Part shown: piece after piece, positions 25,786-37,949 of the stretch
Layout: each line of letters opens with the position of its first letter
Numbering within the stretch: position 1 is the stretch's first letter
Origin: Ptychodera flava
Lineage: Eukaryota; Hemichordata; Enteropneusta; Ptychoderidae
Direction: 5' to 3'
Assembly (NCBI RefSeq): GCF_041260155.1
Contig: NC_091931.1
Location: forward strand, 20,341,654 to 20,405,653
DNA length: 64,000 nt
Notes under the pieces: model-generated
The model's database searches: none
Told to the model about the DNA's origin: nothing
The model's input: the letters and a program-made list of their open reading frames with translations, nothing else
Translations under genes and position numbers: made by a program

Positions 25786-28430
25786 CCTGCCTGAGTGAAG
25801 TTAGGGACAGCGGACAGCAAAGTATTGGTGAAATTGAACAGATCGTTCATGGCGATGGCAATAATAAGTGTTCATTTGCTTATGGCATGGTTTAAAAATG
25901 AAAAAAATGTTGATAATTTCAAAATGTGCTCGTTTTGTTCCGAGTAAATCAATTGTACGCGTATATCCCTGAATGCAAAGCGCCCTCTAGTGGCAGGTTG
26001 TGAGGCCAGGGAAAATAATACTTGAGAAATAATTGAAATTATAGAAATATACACTATTTTTTTCAACAGTGATTACAAAAAATTAACAAATACGTATTTA
26101 TATTATCCCCGGAGTTAAAAAAGAGAGGTATTGTCAGATTTATTATAGAAATTTTGAAAATTTTAATGTTTCCTTTTTTCATATGAATAAAAAATTTAAA
26201 TAGTATTGGCAGCTAGCACAGCAACAGAATTGGTTTGAGTTTTGCAAGTAGATGTTTTCAACATTTTAATGTCATTTATCACATGAATCTCCAAATTAAA
26301 AATGAATCTCCAATTAAAATAGTATTGGCAGCTAGCATAGCAACTGAATGGCCTTCCCAAAATATTCCATTCTGAGACTCATGATTTTTCATATATTCTT
26401 TGTTCATGCCAAAAACTATACTGACATTTTCTTACCTAAAAGTGAGTATATGATTCATGTAGCATCCAACTGCCTTTTAACAGACAAAAAGTTTTATGGG
26501 GCTGTGTCATAAATCATGAGAAGCAACGTTATTTTAAGAAATTCACATGACCATTTCAAAAACAAAATTTTGGTCAGATATTTTTGTTATTTCTTACAAT
26601 TTCATGGCTGAAAATGAATTGCATTAAAAGACCATTGGCAGTTTAAATTGATTTGTTAGAATTTAATGTTATTGAATAACATTGTGACCAAATTTCATTG
26701 TATTGTGAGCTCTAGTTTTTAAGTTATTTGAATTCAAAATTCTTAAAAACATAAAAATCCATCCATTTTTTGATGGTACGGTGCCGCCACAATTTTGACT
26801 AAGTCAGACAAAATATTTTCAATTTTCAACACTCTCAGTTTCAAAATCCAAGACTGTGCATCAGTCAAATCTTGATTTTTCCGTAATATTGGGTAAATCT
26901 GTGCACAAGACACATAGTTTAATGATTCCATGTGAAGTAAATAAAAAATTATGGGTTGCCAAGCGTGAAGGAATCAGCATATTTTGAAATAATCTTAAAA
27001 TTTGCCAAAAAATTGTCCGCGAAAAAATGGCATTTTTATTGCTTTAAAAATTCATAACTTTTGATTGGATACAGCTATTTGCATAATTTTTTTTTATTTT
27101 TCTTCTTTTACCCCATTCTTGCTAAAAATCCATTTAAACTGTGTGTATAAACAAGAGAAAAAACGGCTTGGCCACCTATATGAAAGCTATAAAAAAGAAC
27201 TATTTGTAGGACTGAATTCCATTCAAAGTCAATTTTAAAACTTACGTATGAGTGATAATTATTGTTACTACCAGGTAACTTTAATTGCATAAAATGGTAA
27301 TTATCTTCCCTCTCAGCATATCTGCAAAGTACTGCATTCAATCATTTTTGGCATTTCGATGAAACTGTCATCGTGAAATACAAAGTTGTCAACGATACTG
27401 TAACTGTCTTTTCTGTTTATGTTGATAGACATTTTAGCCGAAAATGAAGCCAATATGTAATATTTGGAACAATTACGACTTCATAGTTTAATGTTTTAAA
27501 CCTCTTAATGCTGAATCATTGCCCTCAAAAAATTTGTGAGACCTCTTTATCGTTGCAGATTATCAATTCTTCACTGGGTTGTTGTGTTGATTTATGCCAT
27601 AGATTTTTCGTACTCATAGAAAAAAAGATGAAATAGCATACCGTAAGAAATTGGTGCATCAGAATATTAATGGACGAAAAGGCCATACTATATGTCATAT
27701 ACTGAATTATTTGATTTTGGACATATCACTGTGAGTGAAAGAGGAATTTACCCTCTACCTGAGTGTAGTGTGAGATAATTCGGCTCTGAATTAAAACACA
27801 CAACAAATGGTGTCTACCACGGTTTTCGAAACAAAATGTGACTGTTTTGTCAGAAAGAAAAGTGCGGATGAATGATTAGATTCATCAAAACTGACACATG
27901 ATGAAAAGTAAAAAAAAAAAAAATTAAAAATACTTGACTCCACTTAAATGCCGGCCAATGAGATATACACTTTATGAATGATTAATGGTTCAACCCGATT
28001 TCTGCGTGCGTTTTAAAGGGATTGCCAACAATTTCAGTGATATTATAAGCTTGATATATAACGTGGCGCTTTGTAAACATATTCAATAATACGATGACGA
28101 CATAACATGAGAGTTCGTTGACTTCGAGAACGGAGCCAGGAAAAATCAAAATCATCGCATTCTGCCGACTTTTAATATAAACAATATTGTAAAAACAATT
28201 TTAAAAACAATGTTGATGAAACGTTGGGAAATATATATTGAAATATCCTTCTTGATAATCATTCACGTACTGTACAGTGAGTTAAGAACATCCAATGTTC
28301 AATCGCTAACTGTCAGTCATAGGTAAGTACCTGAAGGCAATAATCTTTCTGTTTAGCTAACGATAATTTTCAATTATACAATAAGATTATATCTTCAACG
28401 TAATAAAGATCGCAGTATGGAATATCATAC

Positions 28431-28716
28431 CTTCTGTGATTTGTTCAGAAAGTTTCTCTTTTAACGAACGCCAGAGTTGCTGTATTTTTTCGCTATATAC
28501 TTCTTCGTTGTCGTCGTCATCATCATCAGCGTCATCATTGTCTCCTCCTTCTTTGTCTTGACCGTCTTCTTCATCCTTCCTATCATCCATATTTTCATGG
28601 CCAAACGGTGAGTTCGAATCGTCATCGACGCCCAGCTCTCCTTCATTCATTTGTCCGTTTTTCACTCCTCCTCCTTCTTCTTTCAACAGTTCAGGCGATG
28701 ACGACGTCTCCATCAT
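28431..28716 (-). CDS. Death effector domain protein, exon 1
   Basis: From the ATG at 28,716 (two tandem Met codons) this gives 95 codons plus one base, ending at donor AAG/gtatga. Residues 1-70 are acidic and low-complexity, with an aspartate run near 61-69 in DDADDDDDDNEE. From about residue 74, YSEKIQQLWRSLKEKLSEQ forms the first helix of the DED that continues in the exon at 20,844-20,647. The split codon (g + gt) restores glycine and keeps the frame, which is the main evidence that the two exons belong together. The frame stays open upstream of this ATG to a stop near 28,853 but has no other ATG there, so the start is a choice. An upstream coding exon spliced into this one is possible. 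Confidence 0.65.
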
Positions 28717-28749
28717 TGAAATACTGATTTCAAATTGCAGAACCAATAG

Positions 28750-31060
28750 ATCGTGGTTAGGATCCCAGTAAAATGAGCGAATAAAAAGATTAACAAACCA
28801 TACATTTAACTTTACAGGAACTTCCCCTATAAAAGCCGGATTATTGTAAATCTATGCAAATGTAAGAAAGTCACGCTACTGATCGGACGTGCAGTGTTTG
28901 GTCCCACAATCCCATAATTTCCCCATGTTTCAGGCGTTCATTGTCATTGCATCTTGCATATGATGACTGTGAATATATAGCGACTAAACTTGAGTGGAAA
29001 ATAAACTGAAAAATGTTCCGTTTTTTTTTTGTCGGGGAACGCATATGTTTCAAAATGAGTTTTCTGTACGACCATTTGACTCCTCTGTGCACATGTCCCA
29101 AGAGTTCCCATCATGATTATTCAAATTTATCATACCGTCAAGGCGATGCTATGAGAATTCAAAAACTCCCGTCCAGTGTATACAAATGGCTACGTCATCA
29201 GAAAGGCTGCGTTCACAAAAATGGTTAGGGGGCTGGAGGAGTTCAGGGGGGATTCGAAAATGTTGGGGGTAGTACAGGGGGGACTTGAATATTTTCCTCT
29301 GCCTGTATGGGGGACTTGAAATTTTTTGTTCCCTTTATGTTTTACATTTTCCAATTCCAAGCTTTTGTAGGTAGTTTAATGAAAAATGAATACCATTTTT
29401 ATTTCATCCAATTGTTGTAATGTTAATAATAATTTAACAAAATCCGGAACCATTTTGTCACATTTCATGACTTTTATCTCGAAAAAATCTTAACGTGTGA
29501 TTTGTCATAAAAACCCCAAACTTGAGCCTAGTAACAGGGCAGAAGCTGTAACTGTTGATGACTTTTGCAATATTTCTATGCAATATATCAACTACAGTTT
29601 CCTTGCTGTCTCCCTAAAGCATGCTCAAACACACAATATTCAGTTTGTTGACAAATCCTGTATATATGAATGTGTTAGTTGATAATTTAATTAGAGTCCA
29701 GACTGACAGTTGTCAGTGGTACAAATGCATGGTACACATAGGCCTATACATATAGGCTGTGATAGCAAGCTCAATACTGGACAATTCAACATGCTGTAGG
29801 GATTAGAACAAGAACGTACTTGAATAAACTGAACAAAAATATTGTCAAAATTATGAAAGTTAGTAACAGCTACTGCCAACGGGCAGTATCACTATAAGAT
29901 ACTGCCCTGCTTCTGCAGTGTCACTATCACTGCATACCTGAGCAGTAAGAGGGATAGCTCTGACTCTGATGTACATGGTAGTTGAAGAAGAGTTTGGGTC
30001 AAATGACTCTCATGATAGTGAAACATACTTGTACACAAGATCAGGCCAGAGAGTAACACAGGAGACTTGAAAAGTTATCGGGAATTTCTGAATTCTGGCA
30101 TATAAGAATAATCGAATCTTAAAAAAGATGGGGTCACCATGCTTGATTTCTAAATTTTCTGATTTCAAAATTTTCAAATTCTTGTCATAAAATAATACAA
30201 AAGTAAAACCAGTAAAGTCTAAATGAAAAAATATGTAACGAAATGGAATTATTTATTTTTTAACCAAATTTGCCATTATTACACCCAACATTTCAGAGAT
30301 TAAAACATTTGTTTGATGGAATATTGTAACCTTCCAGTATTGTCAATTCATATATGTCTTGTACTTTTGAAACAAATTTTTGGTAGGTCACTGCGCTCAG
30401 TATTTTTGCAATATGGCAATTCGCCAGAATTCACAATTTGCCAACTCAAGTTGGCTTGGACTGATAAATCCAAAAAGTTCACTGATGCGTTTAAAAATGA
30501 ATCAATTTAAGAACTTGCCTTAGGAATATAATAAAAGGTAGTCTTGAACACCTGCGAGCGAAACGGCGCAATACGTGTTTATTTTTTCTGTGCGTATACC
30601 CTTTACAAATACAAATATGCAGACTTGTGATAGTTTCGAGGGAAGATTTGAAAAAATAAGATTTCAAACACGATTCCTCCCCCCCCCCCCCCCCCTCATT
30701 GTTATTCCGATTCCCCTATTGTGCGCCCACGGTCCGGTAACTTTTTGTTTAACTGGCCATGTCAAGCAACTCGGAAGGTTGTATTTGATTGGTAGATTGT
30801 CAACCCTGACAGATTTAAACAGTAATTGTGACTTACGCATGTTAATATACACCTACTGCCGTAACCTATGGAAGTTTGACCGTCCAATAACTTTCCGTAT
30901 TTTGTATAGTACGCGGAGTCCCGAATACGGGAGACGCGCGATGCGAATTTTCGGGAGTTTGTAGCAATTTTATTTCAACAATCGTGCGCGTTCCACTCAT
31001 ATCGCGTGTGCCGCATCCCTCAAAATTTACCACAGAATTAGTTTTTACGAACGATTAATG
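28750..31060. other. Unassigned intergenic sequence
   Basis: No supported gene. At 29,223-29,330 a G-rich patch begins TTAGGGGGCTGGAGG, like the left end of the TTA-duplicating elements, but no matching right end was found. A poly-C run lies at 30,679-30,696. Confidence 0.5.
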
Positions 31061-31088
31061 GAGGGAGGTGTATAATAATAGCGTTATA

Positions 31089-31203
31089 CACAAAATACGG
31101 CCCTGTATGGACGAGGGCTCAGTGAGTGAAGTATTGGACTCGCCATCGGCTCGTCCAATACTTCACTTACTGAGCCCTCGTCCATACAGGGCCGTATTTT
31201 GTG
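31089..31203. mobile_element. Short palindromic (foldback) element
   Basis: Two 51-bp arms (31,089-31,139 and 31,153-31,203) are perfect inverted copies except for one base, around a 13-bp spacer. The outer end is CACAAAATACGGCCCTGTAT. The similarity continues imperfectly a few bases outward (gttata/gttatt). Confidence 0.85.
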
Positions 31204-32099
31204 AATAACCCTATATTACAGATATGCTTTTACACAGCGCCGTAATGAGTGGATAACCACATGTACGGCACTTAAGGAACAGCCTGTGTAAGGGTAAACA
31301 TGGCAGCTGCGGTCTATTTCTAGGTGATGACATTTTACGGATAAGTGAACGGACCTCATGACACACAGAATTGTGGAGTTTATCTCAGTTGCCATAACAA
31401 AGCGAGGTTAACACAATTGCCAAACCTATGTTTTATAATGCTGTCTTATGTGGTATTGCATAATTATTTTACATTTTGTACTGCCTATGGCTTATGAATA
31501 AGGTAAAAGATAATGTGAACGGAAAACATCCACGGAAAGACCCAGCACTTTACGTCACGCTGAGAGCTACATGTATTCTCACTAAGGTCTGCACATATAG
31601 TAACAAAACATGGCGGGCTCGGACAAAGTCCGATGTAACTGTTTCGATAATGGCGTCTTCCAAATAAAGCAATATAACCTGGTAGTTGTAGTATTGACGA
31701 ATGTTTTGCACAGTGGAGTGATTTCTGATTTATATTGTCACAATGTGAGTTTATTAGAGTATGGAAATCCGGTCACGACATGCGACATGCGACCTGCGAC
31801 TTCAAAACTGCGACCTGCGTCCTGCGAGTTTGAAACATGCGACCTGCGACTTCGGCATTTAGACCCAGGTGTAACATGCGACTTCACAACAGCGACCTGC
31901 GTCCTGCGTGTTTGTCAAACTGCGACCTGCGACTTCACAACTGCGACATGCGACCTGTTATTAGTACTGTTAACATAACGAGCACTGTTCGCTCAAAATA
32001 TGCCCTAAAACAAAACCCCTTATAAGCGTCCAAAAACGCCGGTCGATGCTGGGTCATTTATTCAATATTTTCATAAAACCTGTTTTACTGTTTTACTGT

Positions 32100-33040
32100 T
32101 TTGGCTCAGAGTTTTGGGGACAAGATTTCATGGATTAAAAGAAGTGGGATAAATCAACAATTGAAAAAACTCACCTCAAATTTTGTAAGAACATTTTACA
32201 GTGTAATAGACAAGCTTGTAATGCAGCTGTGAGGGGTGAACTAGGACAATTCCCACTTCTACTTGAGATCAAACTTCATATTGTACAACTTCCACATTAT
32301 AATCTTGCTAAAGAAGCTTTCCTGGAGCAAATGGTGAACAACCCTAACAATAGATCCTGGTTTAACTGTTTAAGTGCTTTAATTAAAGAAAATGGAATGG
32401 ACTTTCTCCTTGATAAAGCTCCATCACTTAAACACCACAAAGTTATAACTGGATTAATGAAAACAAATTTAACAAACAATTATGAAGTCTTTTGGAAAAA
32501 ATTGATCACTGATGAAAATAGTAAACTAAGAATGTATGCCAAAATAAAACGTAATTTTAGATTAGAACCCTACTTAACACAGTTACAAGGTGAGAAAAGA
32601 AAAGTACTCACCAAACTTCGCATTTGCAATCATGATCTAGCGATTGAAAAAGGGAGACGCACTGTTCCAAAAACCCCAATTACTGAAAGATACTGCAATC
32701 AGTGTAACACTAACAGTATTGAAGATGAAACACACTTTTTATTAGTCTGTCAGAAATACAAAGTCCAAAGAACTTTTTCAGTAAAATCAATTTCCCAAAC
32801 GATACAATTGAAAATCAGCTTATTTCTCTACTAACAAAACAAGAGTTATCTTTTAATGAACAACTCGCTTATTATATGTTTACTTTATATAAACAAAGAA
32901 ATACCTAGTTTATATTATTATACTGTACGTATTACTTTATCTTTATTGAAGAAAAATTTGAACTTATTTTTGTATTTTTGTCATAAATGTGATGTAAATC
33001 CTGTATTTACAAGCAAGCAATAAAATGTCATTATTATTAA
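32100..33040 (+). pseudogene. 5'-truncated LINE fragment (C-terminal end)
   Basis: The frame around 32,130-32,834 ends in a zinc-knuckle-like CNQCNTN...ETHFLLVCQKY. It parallels block by block the C-terminus of the minus-strand LINE at 41,043-42,179: GELGQFPLLLEIK corresponds to GELGRYPIHFMVIK, and LTKLRICNHDLAIEKGRR to LTKLRISDHNLQIELGRR. It is followed by AATAAA and a short ATT tail (33,022-33,040). The 5' two-thirds are missing. Confidence 0.85.
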
Positions 33041-33184
33041 TATGACACCACACACCGGATCGCTCACTATAGAGTCAGTCACTAGTGGCTAACTCTCTCA
33101 ATAACGAATCTGGCTTCTCCTCATCGAGGACGAAAATGACTTCATGACACAACCAAGCGGAGGGGATACAAAACAAGAGAGCGA

Positions 33185-33217
33185 CTGATGAAGGAACCCC
33201 ATTTTTGGTTCCGAAAC
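33185..33217 (+). ncRNA. Hammerhead-ribozyme-like core
   Basis: CTGATGA, then a perfect 6-bp stem (GGAACC / GGTTCC) with a CCATTTTT-type loop, then CGAAAC. This matches the conserved core and stem II of a hammerhead ribozyme. It lies in a Penelope-type terminal fragment (about 33,050-33,240). Stem III would be very short and stem I was not clearly resolved, so activity is uncertain. Confidence 0.5.
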
Positions 33218-34019
33218 ACCGTTAAGACGAATCACTCAATCAACAAACCGGTTTACCGAGGACCCAGATCACATGACTAGGGTCAAAGTACTATCGATTC
33301 AACGGTGTCTCGCCATGTACTCCACACAAAATAAATGCAATGATCCATTTATTCACCATGTCGTAATATTAAACAATATTGGTAGAGCCGATGTGTGGAG
33401 TTGCCCTCATTATAAGCATATTGTCCCTTTGAAACCGGACTTTGAAAGCAACCAAACAACACGTAGGCCAACACAGCTGTGTCATCGAAGTTCATCTCTT
33501 TCCTAAATGACACCACCTATCACTGATATTACGTGTGACTGCTTTTCATACTCTCAATAAACACCAAATACCTAAAATCATGGATCAGGTCGTGATCTCG
33601 CAGGTCGCAGTTTCAAACTCGCAGGTGGCAGCTAGGCCAGAGCACCCGGAAGTCGCAGGTTGTAGTTTGACAAACACGCAGGACGCAGGTCGCAGTTTTA
33701 AAGTCGCAGGTCGCATGTCGCATGTCGTGACCGGATTTCCATAGTCAGAGACATAAAGTGTTCGTTTCAATTTTAAAAGAACGCAACATCAAAAAGAGCT
33801 CACCCCAGTGGTCTCGCTCGTTTCCCGGATAACGAACCCCTTCTTCTTCCGCTTTAGTAGCTTTGTGTACAACAACCACAAACTGTGAAGTATTAAGGCT
33901 AAAACGAACTTTGAACCATGCGATATGAATTATCCAATAGGATACTTGGCAACCCTATCAAATGGTAGCCTCATTAACTATTTGACGGGGAAGTTCGAGC
34001 CGACAAATATAATGAGGGA

Positions 34020-34466
34020 CGCCATATAGTCCAGTCAAAATATGAAATGACCCACCACAAATTGCAACAGAATTTATTTTTTCACTACTCACCTCAGAAA
34101 AACCCATAGAAAAACATATCAAAAGTCTTCCAAAATCCAAGGAGTGGAAAAGTGCCTAATTTGCATAAATCCAAAATGGCCGCCCCGGTATTATAGGTTC
34201 AATGCTTTTGGCCACTTACTGCCCAATATTGGTCCGATTTTGGTAATTTTTTTTATTTCCATGTACCTTGTACATTTTCATTATATTTTAGACATGTTTA
34301 CAAAAATTCCATTGTTTTTATTTACAAAACAGGAACATAATTGTAAAACAATGGTATTCTCACACACTATGTCTTCTAATCAATACTTGTTTCATGATTT
34401 TATAAGGTGCAAATGTGTGTAATGTTAAATAAATAAATAAATAAATAAGTAAATAAATAAATACAC
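34020..34466 (+). repeat. Retroposon fragment with (AAAT)n tail
   Basis: An approximately 400-bp unit ending in an (AAAT)n tail at 34,427-34,466. It includes aatttgcataaatccaaaat next to ggccgcc. The same unit is at 37,865-38,400 in inverted orientation, and a diverged direct copy is at 34,467-34,770. Confidence 0.75.
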
Positions 34467-34770
34467 AAGGAGTGGAACAATGCCTAATTTGCATAAATCC
34501 AAAATAGCCGCCCCCGGTATTATGGAATCAACACTTATGACCACATATTGCGTGATATCAGTCCGATTTGGACAATATTTTTTTTATTTTCGTATAAATT
34601 GTACATTCTCTTCTAATTTCCAACATTTTTAGGGCATTTCCAATTGTAGTTATTTATAAAATAGGCACACAAGTCTGAACTTCAGGGTAAAACAATGGTA
34701 CACAAACACACTTTACCTTCCAATCAATACTGGTCTAATTTTTTAAGATGCTAACATATATGGTGTGAAA
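34467..34770 (+). repeat. Second, diverged copy of the same retroposon
   Basis: A direct repeat of 34,140-34,430 starting ggagtggaacaatgcc, with about 75-80% similarity by eye. It lacks a clean tail. Confidence 0.65.
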
Positions 34771-35231
34771 TATATTGAAAGCAATCTCAGTATAACTAAT
34801 ACAGAATATGTATCCATTTTGTTTTTGGCTGTTAATTTGCCAATAACCTATTCCCTATTTCACATTAAAAGCCACTGGCTGAACTTACGCATTTTTTAGA
34901 ACATTCGTCCTATAAAAAGTTGGCGGTTTATTCATATCAAACACAGTCAACCTGGTTTGAAGTCTAGTTATATCTAGTGTGTTGATATTGTGTTACCAGG
35001 GTACACTGGTTGTCACCATAGTTGTGAAACTCAACTTGAGGTTCAATACTATCTGGGAAGTTGTAAAATTACCAGTTTCCCAAATGCTGTTTATTTTACC
35101 CAAATTGTAGATACACAGCCGCGCCTGAATTTACAAAGTGTGCCAGCGCGGGAGAGCCGAGCAAAGGGAGAGGGGGTTTAAAGTCTCCTGGAAGGTGTAC
35201 AGATCACATGGGAATTACTAAATAGTATTGG

Positions 35232-35466
35232 TAGTAAAGGGAAAGCAACTCCACACATCGTTCATATTTGGGTTGTTTGCGTTTTGTGAATGATATTGTG
35301 TATAATATAAGTGTATATCATGTTTGGCTGTTTTATGTAAAATGTTGCTTAGCCATGGCGAGACGCACCCGTAATCTACATGTCTTGTGTTAATCCGCAC
35401 TGGCGCAGAGACATTGCTGTGACACTACGATCCTTTGGCGCTACGTTTCGAAAACAGTTTTCTTCA
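35232..35466 (+). repeat. Left terminal repeat of Penelope-like element
   Basis: About 235 bp, the inverted counterpart of 37,600-37,827. Shared blocks include tatatcatgtttggctgttt and gctacgtttcgaaaacag. Inverted terminal repeats are a known arrangement in Penelope-like elements. Confidence 0.8.
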
Positions 35467-35470
35467 TCAG
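35445..35470 (-). ncRNA. Hammerhead-like core at Penelope terminal repeat
   Basis: Reading the minus strand: CTGATGA, stem GAAAA / TTTTC around CTG, then GAAAC followed by GTA, a permissible cleavage triplet. It sits at the inner edge of the left terminal repeat. The right repeat (37,601-37,620, plus strand) keeps the stem and GAAAC but has lost CTGATGA. Hammerhead motifs in Penelope-like elements are established knowledge. Confidence 0.5.
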
Positions 35471-35559
35471 CCACTTAAAATTCAATTTTGATTGGTGAGC
35501 ACGATTGATTGATTGTTAGATTTTTTAATTTGGTAATATGTTGTTCCACTTACGTTTGT

Positions 35560-37224
35560 TGTTCACAAATATGGAAGCTAGAATGTCCACAGTTTGATCT
35601 CTTTGTGTTTGTGTAGGTTCGTGTGACCCTGAGTTTGAGCTATTGTAGTTTTTGTGAAGTCTGGCGCTTTTAAGTGTGTCACCTATATTTCTGTTCCTTC
35701 TAATAAATATATGCGATTATAGGTTGGTTTTGGAACATTTTTTTAATGTTTCGTCTTTTTCAAGTTCACTTCAGTTTTCTGTCAGGCTTGCTTGATTTTT
35801 GTCGTTTCTATGAACGGGCTATATGTTGGTATTGTTGGTGGCGTTATTTCTTTCGTTTTGTTGTTCAAGCAGTCTTTTTCTGCTTTATGATCTGTCTCTC
35901 TGATAATGCTTTCTAATTAATTTTTTTTTGTATTGTCGGTTTTGTAATTTTTCACTAAATTGTGTGACTTTTTGTGTAAAATCGATTTCGTTCTTACATG
36001 TTCTGATGTATCGTAATGATTCACCTTTGATCAGACCTTTGAATGTTGCTGCCGGATGGTATAAGTTTCTTTGTAAGAATTGAAATGTATCTGTTGGCTT
36101 TGTGTGTATGTTGATGTCGAGAATATTCTCTTTGTTGTATCGACGACCTTTGTAGATAGGTCTAAATATGTGATTTCTTGAGAGGAGCTTTCAAACGAAA
36201 AATTGAAAGTAGGATGCATTTTGTTGATGTTTGATATGAATTCATTGAGTTCGTGTTGTGTTCCGATGAAAATCAGAAAAACATCGTCGCTGAACCTCAG
36301 CCAGGTCGATATTTGTTGTTTGTGTTTCTGTATAATTCTCGTTTCTGTCACATGAAATGTAATATCTGCTATTTCTGGAGAAGACGGGGACCCCATCGAG
36401 CATCCCCATATTTACCAGTAGAATTCATCGTTGAATTCCAATGTGTTGTTTGTTTTAAGATTACTTCTAGCAGAGCTATCATGTGTTTCGTTGGTGGTTG
36501 CTTGATTATGTAACTGTTTGATGATCTTTCCTGATTTAATGCTCTGCCGATTGATTCAATTACCTCATCATGTGGTGTATTCGTGTACATGGAAATTACA
36601 TCCAGTGTTACTAGTGTCGCTTTGGCCGGAACTTTGATTGTCTCAATTTTCCGTATAAAGTTTGTTGTCTTTGATGTATGTTGGTTCTTTCTTGACGATT
36701 TGTTTGAGAAAATGGTCAATGAATTCTGATATGTGAAATGTTGGACTGGAGCATCCACTTATGATTGGTCGTACTACAAACATAGCTCCTGGTGGCGGCA
36801 CTTTGTGTATTCTCGGTAGAAGGTACCAAAGTGGCGTTCTTATTTTTCTATCGACTGGATTCAAATATTCATAAGTGTGATGGTCAATGTGTTTTTCATT
36901 GTACATTTCTGTTATGAGATTATGTCTTCTATTGTATTTTTTGCGTCATCTGTTGCCAATTTTGTGTAGTATTGTTGATCGTTAAGTTGACATTCTCTTA
37001 TGTAATCATCAGTGTTTAAAATTGCTGTCCCCCGTCCTTTATCAAACGGTTTGATGGTTATCTTCTTGTTTTTTGATAGCGTTTTGAACACTATTTGTTG
37101 TGCACGTGTCATGTTGTTTTTTTGTGTTTCGAATAGGTGTGTTAACAATAGCCAATTTTGTTGCTGCCAAATAATTTTCTAGTTTTGTGTTCTCGGTTTT
37201 ATATGGGATCCATTTCGAGTTCAT
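35560..37224 (-). pseudogene. Penelope-like reverse transcriptase, frameshifted
   Basis: Blocks in order from 37,224 leftward: ITIKPFDKGRGTAILNTDDY (near 37,055), LWYLLPRIHKVPPPG (36,830), RPIISGCSSPTFHISEFIDH (36,770-36,710), VTLDVISMYTNTPHDE (36,600), MGSPSSPEIADI (36,390), the catalytic LRFSDDVFLIF (36,300, YADD-equivalent FSDD), then KGLIKGESLRYIR near 36,030 and NIGDTLKSARLH near 35,670. The pieces lie in different frames with stops between them, so no intact protein remains. The polymerase would copy element RNA at a nicked target. Confidence 0.88.
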
Positions 37225-37599
37225 TTTGACTGGGTGTTGTACGGTCTGTGTCTCATGATATATCGGAGTCTCATTTTCGGAATGTATATTTTATGTCCCC
37301 TAACAGGTGGATTCTGTTAGGACGATTTGTTGTGGGAATGAATTTTAAGCCTTTGCTAAGTACGTTGATTTCAATGTTGGTGAGTTTGTGTGTTAATAGG
37401 TTCTTAATGAATCTGAATTGTTTGATGCAGTGCTCAATTTTGTTCTATTGTGACTTTTCGTTATTTTTGTCATTCTATGATTCTTGTTTATGTGTTTCCT
37501 TTTTTATCTTTGAACTTGGTCATACTAAGACACAATACAAAGCTCTCTCTGGCCATTCTGTCTCTCTCTAATCCGAACCTATCTCCAAGTGTGTACCCA

Positions 37600-37827
37600 A
37601 GAAAACTCTGTTTTCGAAACGTAGCGCCAAAGTATCGTAGTGTCACAGCAATCTCTCCGCTCCAGTGCGGATAAACACAATACATGTAGATTACGGGTAT
37701 GTCTCGCTATGGCTGAGCAACATTTTACACAAAACAGCCAAACATGATATACACTTATATTATACACAATGTCACACACAAAACGCAAACAACCCAAATA
37801 TGAAGTGGAGTTGTTTTCCCTTTACTA
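37600..37827 (-). repeat. Right terminal repeat of Penelope-like element
   Basis: Inverted copy of 35,232-35,466, including ctacatgtattgtgtttatcc and aaacatgatatacactt on the plus strand. Confidence 0.8.
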
Positions 37828-37864
37828 GCAAAGACGAACAACAACTGATGAATAATTTTGTCTT

Positions 37865-37882
37865 TCTTGTCTTTCTTCTTTC

Positions 37883-37949
<67 letters not shown>

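Larger units (their letters stand above)
20845..28430 (-). other. Intron of the DED gene
   Basis: A 7.6-kb intron with a donor at 28,430 (AAG/gtatga) and an acceptor at 20,845. It contains a plus-strand exon candidate at 22,074, the inverted repeats 22,113-22,410 and 25,440-25,785, a degenerate tandem repeat at 23,250-24,000 and a decayed foldback at 24,515-24,880. From 25,800 to 28,380 I see only unassigned AT-rich sequence. Confidence 0.65.
31760..33743. mobile_element. Element with minisatellite-like terminal inverted repeats
   Basis: Both ends start TATGGAAATCCGGTCACGAC read inward and continue into tandem TGCGAC/CTGCGACTT units (31,780-31,976 on the left, 33,590-33,725 inverted on the right). 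The 1.98-kb interior holds a LINE 3' fragment and a Penelope-type terminal fragment rather than a recognisable transposase, so it is non-autonomous and has accumulated other insertions. Confidence 0.72.
35232..37827 (-). mobile_element. Penelope-like retroelement, decayed
   Basis: A 2.6-kb element bounded by inverted terminal repeats of about 230 bp. The minus strand carries a frameshifted reverse transcriptase with blocks characteristic of Penelope-like elements. No GIY-YIG endonuclease was recognised between the RT C-terminus (about 35,560) and the left repeat, so the copy either belongs to an endonuclease-lacking group or lost the domain. Retroposon copies in opposite orientations flank it on both sides. 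Confidence 0.82.

Noticed and set aside
28717..28846. Open frame upstream of the DED-gene ATG with a hydrophobic, receptor-like look.
   Set aside because: It has no ATG after the upstream stop and no clear acceptor, so it is more likely leader sequence than coding.
34144..34422. Frames reading ICINPKWPPRYY... at 34,144 (plus) and 38,100 (minus).
   Set aside because: The shared peptide is the translation of an inverted retroposon repeat, not an independent gene pair.
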